Shown here: piece after piece, positions 48,688 to 57,189 of the stretch
Layout: every line of letters begins with the position of its first letter
Position numbering within the stretch: position 1 is the first letter of the stretch
The notes under the pieces: model-generated
Told to the model about the DNA's origin: nothing
Seen by the model: only the letters and a program-made list of their open reading frames with translations
Database searches by the model: none
Assembly: GCF_000739615.1 (NCBI RefSeq)
Contig: NZ_BATP01000039.1
Location: 237,109-301,108 of the forward strand
DNA: 64,000 bases
Direction: 5' to 3'
DNA from: Haloferula sp. BvORR071
Lineage (GTDB): Bacteria > Verrucomicrobiota > Verrucomicrobiia > Verrucomicrobiales > Akkermansiaceae
Program-made: the position numbers and the translations under genes

Positions 48688-49149
48688 CTAACGCCCCATC
48701 TTCGTGAACGAAAGGGAGCCCAACTTCCACTTGCCTTCTACCTTCACGAATACCTCGGTGACCGTGAACGGGTTCGTGACTTCGTTGCCTCCCACGACAG
48801 CATCCAGCCGGATTTTACTCAACAGGATCGCGGTATCGCCGATGATTTGCACGGACGTTTCCTGGATCTCCGCGTGCTTGTAGTGGATGCCTCCACCATT
48901 GATCGTATCCAGTTCTTGCTTGGTTCCCCACGATCCGCCCATGTGGACAAAGACCGCCTTTTCGTGAAAGAGATCGGCCAAGGGCTCCACCTTCTTTTCG
49001 GCCATCCAGTCCCATTTCTGCTTCGAGAGTTCGATGATTTCCTTTTCAGCGCTGGTGGCAGCGGCAGCAGGTTTGGATTCTTCTGCTTGAGCGACAGCTC
49101 CGTGGAAAGGAATGGTGATCAAAAACAATGCGATTAGGGATGCTTTCAT
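48688..49149 (-). CDS. Secreted NTF2-like/DUF4440 protein
   Basis: A 153-residue protein with a signal peptide (MKASLIALFLITIPFHGAVAQ) and one NTF2-like domain: EIIELSKQKWDWMAEKKVEPL, LFHEKAVFVHMGGSWGTKQE, and strands ending VFVKVEGKWKLGSLSFT. It may bind a small ligand or act as an accessory subunit. The start is ATG 49149. It follows the IorB-like gene by 53 nt on the same strand and may be the last gene of the CotH-iorA-iorB unit. Confidence 0.85.
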   Translation of the reverse strand: MKASLIALFLITIPFHGAVAQAEESKPAAAATSAEKEIIELSKQKWDWMAEKKVEPLADLFHEKAVFVHMGGSWGTKQELDTINGGGIHYKHAEIQETSVQIIGDTAILLSKIRLDAVVGGNEVTNPFTVTEVFVKVEGKWKLGSLSFTKMGR

Positions 49150-49202
49150 GGACGTTCTCAAGATTGAGGGTTGTTAGCCCGATTGGGGGTTTTGGGCCGA
49201 CC

Positions 49203-51464
49203 TCAGCTCCAGCTGAGATCGGTTTTGCTGAAGGGGAACTCGCGGATCCGTTTGCCGATCGCCGCGAAAACCGCATTTGCAACCGCCGGAGCGAGCGGTG
49301 GAATCCCCGGCTCGCCAAGTCCGGTCGGACTGTTGTCCGAGCGCAGAAAGTGAACTTTGATCTTGGTCGGTGCCTCGTTGATCCGAAGCATCGGATACTC
49401 GGCAAAGTTGCCCTTCACCATGCGCCCTCGCTCAAGCACCACTTCCTGATACTTCGCCGCGCTGAGAGCGTCGATGATCGAGCCTTCGATCTGGCCTTCC
49501 GCGCCGCTGAGGTTCACGATCTGGCGACCCACATCCACCGCGGCGACCACCCGGTCAACCTTCAAGGCACCGGCTTTTGACACGCTTACTTCGGCGACGT
49601 AGGCCACATAACCTTGGTGGCTGAAATGGAAGGCGATGCCAGCACCCTGCCCGCGTTCGAAGCGCTTGCCCCAGCCAGCCTTTTCCGCGGCCAATTGTAA
49701 GACGCCGCGCGCCCGTTCGGCACTGAAGCCTCCTCCAAATCCGCCGCCCCGGCCGCCACCCGCGTTGGGAAGCGGCGGCGTGTTCAGCAGGTCGAGGCGG
49801 AACAGCAAGGGGTCTTTCCCCGCGGCATTCGCCAGTTCGTCGATGAAGCCTTGGATGGCAAAGCCGAAGGCATTGTTACCCGGGCAGCGCCACGGGCCCA
49901 TCGGAATGCGGCAGTCGAGCAAGCTCTGCACGGTTCGGAAGTTCGGCACGAAGCGCGCCGGGAATTGCCCGCCATCAAGACCGGCGCCAATCCCCGCTTG
50001 CAGAGACTCTCCGCCGCGGCCGCGGCCCATCACGCCAAAGGTGACGTAGTGGTTCTGCCAGGCGATCAACTTGCCGGCCTCATCGATCCCGCCCTTGAAG
50101 TGGTGGAATCCGCCCGGGCGGTACTCGTCGTGCCGCATGTCATCCTCGCGGGTCCAGGTTAGCTTCACGGGAGCGCCGGACTTTTGCGAGATGATCGCCG
50201 CCTCGGCCGCGAAGCCAGCGAACCAGCGCCGTCCAAAGGCCCCGCCCATGCGGGCGACGTTGACCTTGATATTGCCAACCGGGATGCCGGTGGCGGCCGC
50301 CGCCGCGCGGGCGGCACCGGCAGGCTCCTGGCAGGGAGACCACAGCTCGGCGCGATCGCCCTGCACATAGGCCAGCGTGTTCATTGGCTCCATGCACGCG
50401 TGCGCGATGAGGGGATAGGAATAGTTGGCCTCGATCACTTTGGCAGCAGTAGCGAGCGCGGCGCTGGTGTCGCCATCGTTGCGCACCACCGACATGCCCT
50501 CCGGTTTCGCACCTAGTTCCGCGGCCTGTTTCGCGAACTCGACCGAGCTGTCGTTGGCGTGATCGCCCTCGTCCCACTGCACCTCGAGCTGGCGCCGCGC
50601 ACTGATGGCGGACCAGGTCGAATCCGCCACGATCGCCACGCCCGGCATCAGGCCCACCAGATTATCGGTGCCTGCGATGATGAAGGCGTTCTTTACGCCC
50701 GGGAGCGTCTTGATCGTGTCGAGATTGGCACTGACCACTTTACCGCCAAAGACCGGGCACTTCTGATACACGGCGTGGAGCATGCCCGGAACCTTTTGAT
50801 CGATGCCGAATAGCGGCTTGCCGGTAACGATGTCGCGATTCTGGTAGTTCCCGACGCGCGTGCCCAATAGCTTGAAGTCCTTCGGGTCTTTCAGCCGGAC
50901 GCTGCTGGCCAGTGGCACGGGCAGAGTCTTGGCTTTCGCAACAAGCTCGCCATAGCCAGCCTTGCGATCGCTCGCTGCGTGCGTGACGCTGCCGGCGGCG
51001 GTGGTCAATTCCGCTTCGGGCACACCCCAGATTTGAGCGGCCGCCGTGACCAGCATCGCGCGGGCCGTGGCTCCCATCTGGCGCATCGAGTCGTAAGAAT
51101 TCGGCACCGACCTGCTGCCGCCCGACAGCTGGTTGCCAAAGGCGGAATCGGCCCTGCCGATATCCAGTTTCACGCTCTGCCAATCCACATCGAGTTCCTC
51201 GGCGAGGATCATCGGGATCGACGTTGTGACCCCTTGGCCCATATCCGGCTTGTGGGCGACAATCGTCACAGTCCCATCCGGCGAGATGCGGAGAAAGGCA
51301 TTGGGGGAGAATTCGCCGAGGCTTGTGTCAGTCGGCTGGCCCAGCTCGGCTCCACCTGAGGAGCTTATTCCAGCGTAGAAACCGAGCAGGAAGCCGCCGC
51401 CGGTAAGGGCGGAAAGGCTGAGGAAGCTGCGGCGATCAAGCGCAGTGGGTGAGTTGGTGCTCAT
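49203..51464 (-). CDS. iorB: Molybdopterin-binding subunit of an isoquinoline 1-oxidoreductase-like dehydrogenase
   Basis: A 753-residue molybdenum hydroxylase large subunit with a twin-arginine signal (R11-R12 in [20 protein letters not shown]), so exported folded. It shows the duplicated molybdopterin-binding layout of the IorB type: [22 protein letters not shown] near the start of the mature protein, [15 protein letters not shown], the Gly-rich [20 protein letters not shown] and the C-terminal [21 protein letters not shown] (read in pieces), including the E-P active-site region. IorAB hydroxylates N-heterocycles; related enzymes oxidise aldehydes, so the true substrate is uncertain. It overlaps iorA as ATGA. 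Confidence 0.93.
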   Translation of the reverse strand: MSTNSPTALDRRSFLSLSALTGGGFLLGFYAGISSSGGAELGQPTDTSLGEFSPNAFLRISPDGTVTIVAHKPDMGQGVTTSIPMILAEELDVDWQSVKLDIGRADSAFGNQLSGGSRSVPNSYDSMRQMGATARAMLVTAAAQIWGVPEAELTTAAGSVTHAASDRKAGYGELVAKAKTLPVPLASSVRLKDPKDFKLLGTRVGNYQNRDIVTGKPLFGIDQKVPGMLHAVYQKCPVFGGKVVSANLDTIKTLPGVKNAFIIAGTDNLVGLMPGVAIVADSTWSAISARRQLEVQWDEGDHANDSSVEFAKQAAELGAKPEGMSVVRNDGDTSAALATAAKVIEANYSYPLIAHACMEPMNTLAYVQGDRAELWSPCQEPAGAARAAAAATGIPVGNIKVNVARMGGAFGRRWFAGFAAEAAIISQKSGAPVKLTWTREDDMRHDEYRPGGFHHFKGGIDEAGKLIAWQNHYVTFGVMGRGRGGESLQAGIGAGLDGGQFPARFVPNFRTVQSLLDCRIPMGPWRCPGNNAFGFAIQGFIDELANAAGKDPLLFRLDLLNTPPLPNAGGGRGGGFGGGFSAERARGVLQLAAEKAGWGKRFERGQGAGIAFHFSHQGYVAYVAEVSVSKAGALKVDRVVAAVDVGRQIVNLSGAEGQIEGSIIDALSAAKYQEVVLERGRMVKGNFAEYPMLRINEAPTKIKVHFLRSDNSPTGLGEPGIPPLAPAVANAVFAAIGKRIREFPFSKTDLSWS

Positions 51465-51940
51465 CGGGCACCTCCTTCCGCGGCAAGTTCGGCGGCGCGG
51501 TGGATGCCGGCGCGGATGCGATGATAGGTGGCGCAACGGCAGAGGTTGCCGGACATCGCCAGATCGATATCGGCGTCGGTCGGCTTCGGCTTCTCCCGGA
51601 GAAGAATGGAGGCACACATGATCTGGCCCGCCTGGCAATAGCCGCACTGCGCCACGTCCAGCACGCACCATGCCTGCTGCAGGGGCGTGAGTTTGCCTTC
51701 CGTTGCTAGGCCCTCAATGGTCACCACCTTCTTGTCACCCACCAGTGAAACCGGCAGCACACAGGAGCGGACGGCCTCACCATCAACGTGGACACTGCAG
51801 GCACCGCACTGGGCCATGCCGCATCCGAACTTGGTGCCCACCAGGTCGAGGCTGTCGCGCAGGACCCAGAGCAAGGGCGTTTCCGGGGCGACATCCACAG
51901 TCCGCGGCTGCCCGTTGATATGAAGTTGATATTCGCTCAT
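51461..51940 (-). CDS. iorA: [2Fe-2S] subunit of an isoquinoline 1-oxidoreductase-like dehydrogenase
   Basis: A 159-residue ferredoxin-like subunit. The plant-type cluster ligands are C40, C45, C48 and C60, and the second, xanthine-oxidase-type cluster ligands are C99, C102, C134 and C136 (CGYC and CRC). All eight are present. It passes electrons from the molybdopterin subunit to an outside acceptor, typically a c-type cytochrome. It has no signal peptide and would be co-exported with the Tat-targeted IorB. It is translationally coupled to iorB and starts 8 nt after the CotH-like gene. Confidence 0.94.
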   Translation of the reverse strand: MSEYQLHINGQPRTVDVAPETPLLWVLRDSLDLVGTKFGCGMAQCGACSVHVDGEAVRSCVLPVSLVGDKKVVTIEGLATEGKLTPLQQAWCVLDVAQCGYCQAGQIMCASILLREKPKPTDADIDLAMSGNLCRCATYHRIRAGIHRAAELAAEGGAR

Positions 51941-51948
51941 GACTTGTC

Positions 51949-53352
51949 CTAGCGATCAATTCTAGCACCTTGCGCCCGCCCTGCGAGCTGATCGTCGATC
52001 GACTTCCCGCGCGGCGCCACGAACCGCTTGAGAGGACTGACCTGCACGGGTTCGCGGTAGCCGGGGCCCATGACCAGCGGGTAGACTTCTCCGCTGGTAC
52101 CCTTTTGAAACGCCGTGAGGCGTTCTTCGGACTCTTCGGCGATCGGGGCGCGCAGCACCATCGCCAGTTCATCCACTTGGGGAATGAGCGTTTGGGCGCT
52201 CAGTTGCTTCTCATTGAACTCTTTGAGGAACTTCCGGTAGTTCGTTTGGAAGGCCTCGACCTTGAACATCCTTTCCAGGAAGCGGTTGTTGCCGGTCCAC
52301 GGTTTCGCAATGCTGAGCGTTTCCCGCTGCTCTTGCGTGCCCCGCGGGAATTGGCCGAAACCCTGATCCTGATCCCACGGGATGAAAACGAACTTCCCGG
52401 TCTTGGGGTGGAGGTAGAGGTAGTAATTCTGTCCGGGCCCAAGGATGCCGTCGAGATCGGTCAACCACACCGTGATCGCCAGATAGCGCGCGAAGTTCTC
52501 CAGATCGATGTAGTCGCCGATCTTCTTCGCGAAATCGGCTTCGCTCGCCGTGGAGACAAACTTGCAGGTCTCGATGATCCGTTTTTTCTGGTCGTCGCTG
52601 AGTTCGCCCTTCGGGTCATAGGTCTGGTTGTAGTTCTGCCAATCCTCCCCGAGATCGCCGAAAAGCTGCGGGGTCACCGGCTTTAGCAAGGCCCCCTCCT
52701 TGCTCCCGAAATGCTTCTCGGTAAACGGCCTCCCGACATCCTCAACCACGTCGTAGAGGCCGAGATACTTGTGCTCATGGATACCCGGCACTGTAACAAA
52801 GACTTTGGCAAAGGACGTCCGTGGCGCAGGAACGCCGCAATCGCGGAAGATCCGGTAGGCAATCGCCTCGTTCGTATTGCTGGGATCGCGGACCGAGTTG
52901 TGGAGATTGAGCTGAGTGAGTCCGGTCAGATTTTGACCTTTCACGAAGTGGTTGAAATCGACCTTCAGCGACCTCTTCAGGCTTTCGCGTGCGGTCAAAA
53001 AGGTTCCGTTGCCCTTCACCCGCACACCCACTTCCGCCACGCGCTGCGAGCCGAATTCGAGCTCCGCCCGGGCATGATTGAACTGCCAGCCGAAGGCCGC
53101 CGCGATGCCATTTCGCCCGCCCTCGGGGCCTTGAAGGAAAACCCCATTCTGTCGTCGCGGGCGCGGGCCTTCCACGGGTTCCATCGCCTTCCATTGCTCC
53201 GCGGTAAATGTCAGGTGGACGTCCCAAACCTTCCTGGCGTCGAAGATCTGCTCTTGGGTCAGGCCCGCTTTTGCTGCTGCCTCCTCTGCAGCGGGCAGGG
53301 TGCCGGACCTTGAGAGGGCAAGCGCGACGATCGCAACTGAGGTTCGAATCAT
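51949..53352 (-). CDS. CotH-kinase-fold protein, secreted
   Basis: A 467-residue protein with a likely signal peptide ([21 protein letters not shown]). It has the CotH protein-kinase-like layout: [11 protein letters not shown] near residue 105, [17 protein letters not shown] with the nucleotide-binding Lys, [34 protein letters not shown] (read in pieces), [12 protein letters not shown], an HRD-like [20 protein letters not shown] region and [11 protein letters not shown] with the metal-binding D-x-D. CotH kinases phosphorylate secreted proteins such as spore coat proteins. In Planctomycetes/Verrucomicrobia, secreted CotH genes are common without a known target. Being the first gene of the iorAB cluster suggests a link to that enzyme or to its partners. 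Confidence 0.85.
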   Translation of the reverse strand: MIRTSVAIVALALSRSGTLPAAEEAAAKAGLTQEQIFDARKVWDVHLTFTAEQWKAMEPVEGPRPRRQNGVFLQGPEGGRNGIAAAFGWQFNHARAELEFGSQRVAEVGVRVKGNGTFLTARESLKRSLKVDFNHFVKGQNLTGLTQLNLHNSVRDPSNTNEAIAYRIFRDCGVPAPRTSFAKVFVTVPGIHEHKYLGLYDVVEDVGRPFTEKHFGSKEGALLKPVTPQLFGDLGEDWQNYNQTYDPKGELSDDQKKRIIETCKFVSTASEADFAKKIGDYIDLENFARYLAITVWLTDLDGILGPGQNYYLYLHPKTGKFVFIPWDQDQGFGQFPRGTQEQRETLSIAKPWTGNNRFLERMFKVEAFQTNYRKFLKEFNEKQLSAQTLIPQVDELAMVLRAPIAEESEERLTAFQKGTSGEVYPLVMGPGYREPVQVSPLKRFVAPRGKSIDDQLAGRAQGARIDR

Positions 53353-53596
53353 GATTTCAGGGAAGTGCCGATCCGGCTGGATCGCAGCAAACCAAGCAGA
53401 AGGAGCAGGCCTCACCAGTGTATGTGCGCGAACGGCAAATCCGGCGGGATGAGCGGTCGTGAGAGGATGGTGGAGGGCAATGCCTCGTCGCGTGCCCTGA
53501 CGGATCGATGCTCCTTTTTGACCGCTCGATGCCGTCAGCCTGCCGAAGCTTGCTTCTTCGTGGACACCCGCACCCCCGCCCCTAATCTGGCCGCGA

Positions 53597-54667
53597 ATGG
53601 AGAAAGACATCCCGGTCGGGCCCTTGGATTCCCGCGGTTATTGGCGCTTCCAGCTCTGCGCTTGGGGATTCCTGGGGGGCTATCTGCTGACCGTGAACCT
53701 CTACCTCTGGAAGTGGAAGCCGATCCTACTGAAGACCTCCAAGCTCGCTGTGCTGATGCTGGTGTCCCACTTCATCGCGAGGATCGCCTTTTCCCGGAAA
53801 GCGTTCCAGACCGGGCGGGGCACCCTGCTGGTTCGGGTCATGATCGCCTGTGCGCTTGGTGCGATTCTGCCTTCGCTGGTGTTCTACCCGCTTGGGATGC
53901 TTGTGCCGCATAAAGCCATCCCATTCCGCTTCATCTGGTTCCTGCCGGACTACGTCAGGAACATCGCGATCCTGGCGATGTGGGGAGGCTTCTACGCAGC
54001 GTTCTGCTTCCGTGAGATCAGTAACCGTGCCGAGACCGAGCGCATGCGTCTGGTCGCTTCCTCCAAGGATCTCCAGCTGTCCACGCTCCGAAACCAGCTC
54101 AATCCGCACTTCCTCTTCAACAGCTTCAATCTGCTCCGTTCTTTGGTAGAGAGCGATCCCCCTACCGCCCGGGATGCCATCACCCACCTGGCTGAAATGA
54201 TGCGGCACTCGCTATCTACAGCCAGCCACAACACCATTACCTTGGCGCGTGAATTGGAGTTCGTCGAATCTTACATTGCCTTGGAGCGTCTTCGCTACGA
54301 GGAGCGCCTGCGCATCACCGCGGATGTATCCGATTTGATCCGTGGTCGCCGCATTCCCTCGATGCTGCTCTACACTCTGGTCGAAAACGCAGTGAAATAC
54401 GGGATCGATCAGAACCTTAACGGTGTGGATGTGAGTTGCCGGATCTGGCTCGAATCCGAACGCCTCTGGCTGCGGGTCACCAACAGTGGCATGCTGTCCC
54501 ATGAAAGCAAATCGGCAGGGACCGGCTTGGCAAATGTCCGCCGCCGGCTGGAACTGCTGTATGGCAACGATGCGTCGGTCGAGCTTTGTGAACTCGACCA
54601 GACAGTCGTGGCCGAAGCAAACTGGCCCGCCACCAGCGAACCCGACACCGCGCCAGGAATGTCCTGA
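53597..54667 (+). CDS. LytS/YehU-type sensor histidine kinase
   Basis: A 356-residue kinase with about four N-terminal membrane helices (FQLCAWGFLGGYLLTVNLYLW, SKLAVLMLVSHFIARIAF, MIACALGAILPSLVFYPLGML, YVRNIAILAMWGGFYAAFCF, read in pieces). It has a His_kinase domain with phospho-acceptor H171 in LNPHFLFNSFNLLR and a HATPase domain with N-box LVENAVKYGI and GTGLANVRRRL. This is the LytS/YpdA class, which works with LytTR regulators. The regulator follows directly. A signal peptide is absent, as expected. Confidence 0.93.
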   Translation: MEKDIPVGPLDSRGYWRFQLCAWGFLGGYLLTVNLYLWKWKPILLKTSKLAVLMLVSHFIARIAFSRKAFQTGRGTLLVRVMIACALGAILPSLVFYPLGMLVPHKAIPFRFIWFLPDYVRNIAILAMWGGFYAAFCFREISNRAETERMRLVASSKDLQLSTLRNQLNPHFLFNSFNLLRSLVESDPPTARDAITHLAEMMRHSLSTASHNTITLARELEFVESYIALERLRYEERLRITADVSDLIRGRRIPSMLLYTLVENAVKYGIDQNLNGVDVSCRIWLESERLWLRVTNSGMLSHESKSAGTGLANVRRRLELLYGNDASVELCELDQTVVAEANWPATSEPDTAPGMS

Positions 54668-55395
54668 TCGTCGATGACGAACGCCATGCCCGCGAAGAGC
54701 TGGCGCGGTTATTGAAGGCCTTTCCTGAAATCCACATCGCCGGAGAGGCCGTTAATGCCCGCGAGGCCAGGGAACGCATCCAGACGCTCCAACCGGACCT
54801 GGTGTTTCTCGATATCCAGATGCCGGAGGAGACTGGCTTTGAACTGCTGGATTCCTTGGGCGACAAGTTCCCCCGGATCATCTTCACCACGGCGTATGAT
54901 GCCTTTGCCCTGCGTGCCTTCGAATTTGGTGCCGTCGATTATCTGCTCAAGCCGATCGCGCCCAAACGGCTCGCAATCGCCCTGCAGCGGGCATGCGCTA
55001 CCGACGGCCGTCTTGAGCCTGCGGAAGATCTGGAAGCCACCGACCTGCCAACCCGGCCGCTCGGCTTGCAGGACAAGGTTCTGCTCGGCAGCTCGGACCG
55101 CATTGCCTACGTCCCCGTCGGCAGCATCATCGCTGCGGAGTCCGTAGGCGCTTACTCCAAGGTCTGGTTTGAGGATAGCGCCCTGGTGATACGGCGCTCG
55201 CTGTCGGTCCTGGAAGCGAGGCTCCCGACCGAGTTCTTCATGCGCGCGAACCGATCCCAGTTGATCAACCTGCAGCAGGTCCAATCGGTCGAGCCATGGT
55301 TTAGCGGAGGGATGAAGTTGAAGCTGAGTGGAGACCTGACGGTCGAACTCTCCAGGCGGCAGGCAAAGGTATTTCGGGAGAGAAATACCCTCTGA
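54664..55395 (+). CDS. LytTR-family response regulator (non-standard start)
   Basis: About 243 residues if translation begins at CTG 54664. The receiver domain has the acidic pair in IVDDER right at its start, phospho-acceptor D in LVFLDIQMP and Lys in LLKPI. The C-terminal LytTR DNA-binding domain is clear (IIAAESVGAYSKVWF, FFMRANRSQLINLQQVQSVEP, LSRRQAKVFRE). No ATG, GTG or TTG lies upstream of the IVDDE motif in this frame before the stop at 54589-54591; the first standard start is TTG 54712, which would remove the acidic pair. CTG 54664 has AGGA five nucleotides upstream and overlaps the kinase stop, so a CUG start or a small sequence error is likely. Confidence 0.8.
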   Translation: MIVDDERHAREELARLLKAFPEIHIAGEAVNAREARERIQTLQPDLVFLDIQMPEETGFELLDSLGDKFPRIIFTTAYDAFALRAFEFGAVDYLLKPIAPKRLAIALQRACATDGRLEPAEDLEATDLPTRPLGLQDKVLLGSSDRIAYVPVGSIIAAESVGAYSKVWFEDSALVIRRSLSVLEARLPTEFFMRANRSQLINLQQVQSVEPWFSGGMKLKLSGDLTVELSRRQAKVFRERNTL

Positions 55396-55433
55396 CCCGA
55401 TGCATTCAGCGATCGGCACAACCAATGGGTTCT

Positions 55434-55736
55434 CTAAGATTGGGGGCGCTCTCCCATCTCTCTCCAATTCAATGGCGGCAAATCGAACTCCGAAGCCGGA
55501 AAATCCATCGCAGATTCGAGAGTGTAGCACATATCGCCCGCCATGATCCGCCCGCTCTCGCCAAGGCATGACACCCAAAAGCGTTCATCATCGGCGATGC
55601 CCTCATGCGAGATCGAGATCACGAAGGCCGTGGTGGGCTCCAGGCCGCTATCGCCAGGATAGCCTCGCGGAAATCGCGGCTCGTCGATCTCGGCGTAGTA
55701 TCGAACGGGATAGCCGTGGACAGATTGATGGATCAT
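55434..55736 (-). CDS. Small hypothetical protein, last gene of a four-gene cluster
   Basis: About 100 residues from ATG 55736 (MIHQSVHGYPVRYYAEIDEP). ATG 55766, which overlaps the upstream gene's shifted frame by 17 nt, is an alternative. Acidic protein with a Trp-rich middle (DDERFWVSCLGESG), no membrane segment, not recognised. The longer frame up to 55814 is mainly the shadow of the shifted DUF2314 C-terminus. The cluster of small acidic proteins recalls immunity-protein loci, but there is no toxin here. Confidence 0.6.
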   Translation of the reverse strand: MIHQSVHGYPVRYYAEIDEPRFPRGYPGDSGLEPTTAFVISISHEGIADDERFWVSCLGESGRIMAGDMCYTLESAMDFPASEFDLPPLNWREMGERPQS

Positions 55737-55749
55737 TTTCTCGCACTTG

Positions 55750-56111
55750 TCAGCCTCCTTCTGCATCGCGGTAGAACGCGATGATGTGCTTTGGATGGAA
55801 GGCAACGGCATCATCGTCCTTCAACAGCTGCGTATACTGGGGCGAACTATCGAGGCTCCCGATAGGCAGCCGTCGCCATAGTCGGTAACCTTAACCCACA
55901 TGTGCTCGGTTCCAAATTCTCGGCCGTCGGGTAACCTCATCGCCTCAAGGTACTCGAAGACGAGCTTCACGGTGTCGCCGGGCTTGGCGGCGAATCTCTC
56001 CTCGTCTGAAGCGAGTGGAGCCGACAGCACTCGGGAGCTGCCCTGCTCGACGACCGCCAACTGGAAGCCGTCCTCTTCGAATGTTGCGTAGGGATAGTCG
56101 GGAGGTTTCAT
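55750..56111 (-). pseudogene. DUF2314-like protein, frameshifted
   Basis: A start at ATG 56111 encodes MKPPDYPYATFEEDGFQ and the DUF2314 hallmark KPGDTVKLVFEY, then EHMWVKVTDYGDGC. The frame then runs into a stop at 55821. In another frame the expected DUF2314 ending continues: IGSLDSSPQYTQLLKDDDAV, then AFHPKHIIAFYRDAEGG and a stop at 55750-55752. The two parts join at about 55858-55862, where one base is missing (or two are extra). The family is small, of unknown function (E. coli YegJ-like). The start overlaps the upstream gene stop (ATGA). It may be a real mutation or a sequencing error. Confidence 0.75.
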
Positions 56112-56623
56112 ATTTCTTCGGTTGGCGACTCCGGCTCATCGACCATGCTTGGACGTATCTCTTTGTCGCCTGAGCCGTCCCAGCTGTAGATCTGAAACCG
56201 GTCAGCACGACGCCATAAGTCTCCGCTCCGAAACGCATCCGAGCCATCGGTGAAACCTCCTCCGAGCGTCCGATCTCCCGAATAGACGGCGTATGACCTG
56301 GAGCTGCCTCCAACAATCGCTGCGATGCCAAGAATCATGTCCTCAACCAATTCGGCCTCAGTGCGGCCCCGTCCATAATCCGCGATGTGGTAATGGCTGG
56401 CTGCAAAGCAAAGGGTCAGCTCTTCATTGTCGGTGAACGCTTCGATGGGACGATCTGAAAGCTCCGGATTGGCGATCGTGAATGCAAATCCTTCCTCCCT
56501 GACTTCTTCTGTCACGGTGCCGACGGTGGTGGGAAGCAATCCGCAAAAAGATCGGATCGCCTTACGCGCTTCTGTGTTCAACTTGTCTTGATCGATCGGC
56601 CTAGATTCAGGCGGACACGCCAT
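56108..56623 (-). CDS. Hypothetical protein, cytoplasmic
   Basis: A 171-residue acidic protein (MACPPESRPIDQDKLNTEAR), no signal or membrane segment. A recognisable feature is ELVEDMILGIAAIVGGSSRSYAVYSGDRTLGGGF, but I know no family name. It lies between the GNAT gene (17-nt overlap at its start) and the DUF2314-like gene (ATGA overlap), so all four are translationally linked. Confidence 0.7.
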   Translation of the reverse strand: MACPPESRPIDQDKLNTEARKAIRSFCGLLPTTVGTVTEEVREEGFAFTIANPELSDRPIEAFTDNEELTLCFAASHYHIADYGRGRTEAELVEDMILGIAAIVGGSSRSYAVYSGDRTLGGGFTDGSDAFRSGDLWRRADRFQIYSWDGSGDKEIRPSMVDEPESPTEEI

Positions 56624-57137
56624 GGCTTGGCTCTATCTTTTTGTTGGGCGCGCTCTTCCGGAATCGGACTTCACAGAGATCCGCGTCTCCTAGCCGAATC
56701 TCCTTCCGAGTGCCGTCGGGCCGATAGCCAATCCGGTGGTAAAATCGGATCGCACGCTGATTGTCCTGCAGCACCCAGAGCGTTGTGCTCCCGCGATCGG
56801 GAAGGGAATCTTCCATCCTGGTCATCAGCTCGCTCCCAACGCCGCAGGCCCAATGTTCCGGCGATACGTAGATGGCATACACCTCCGCATCGCTTCCCGC
56901 GTCTGCATCTCGGCTGGCGCCGCCAGAAGCCCAAGCGATGACTTGCCCATCCTTTTCGGCCACCAGGATAGTCGTCCGGCCATCCGTCAACCGCTCCTCC
57001 CAACTCTTGATGCGTTTCTCAACCGATAAGCTGGCCAGATAGTCGTCGGAAACGATCCCGGCATACGCGATCCGCCATGTGCCAACGTGGATTCGTGCGA
57101 TGGCAGTTGCGTCTTGGAATGTTGCCTCACGGATCAT
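56607..57137 (-). CDS. GNAT-family N-acetyltransferase
   Basis: A 176-residue GNAT protein: N-terminal IREATFQDATAIARIHVGTW, core strands VLVAEKDGQVIAW and AEVYAIYVSPEHWACGVGSELM (motif A, with CGVG in place of the usual RGxGxG), LWVLQDNQRAIRFYHRIGYRPDG (motif B, the N-x-x-A-x-x-F-Y signature). The acetyl-CoA site seems functional, the acceptor is unknown. It is the first gene of the small-gene cluster. RNase R ends 52 nt downstream of the regulatory gap on the same strand, transcribed towards this cluster. Confidence 0.9.
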   Translation of the reverse strand: MIREATFQDATAIARIHVGTWRIAYAGIVSDDYLASLSVEKRIKSWEERLTDGRTTILVAEKDGQVIAWASGGASRDADAGSDAEVYAIYVSPEHWACGVGSELMTRMEDSLPDRGSTTLWVLQDNQRAIRFYHRIGYRPDGTRKEIRLGDADLCEVRFRKSAPNKKIEPSHGVSA

Positions 57138-57189
57138 TTGTCCGCCTAGTGCGACGGTTCAGTCTCTCTCTGCGGTGCCTCCTGGCTCC

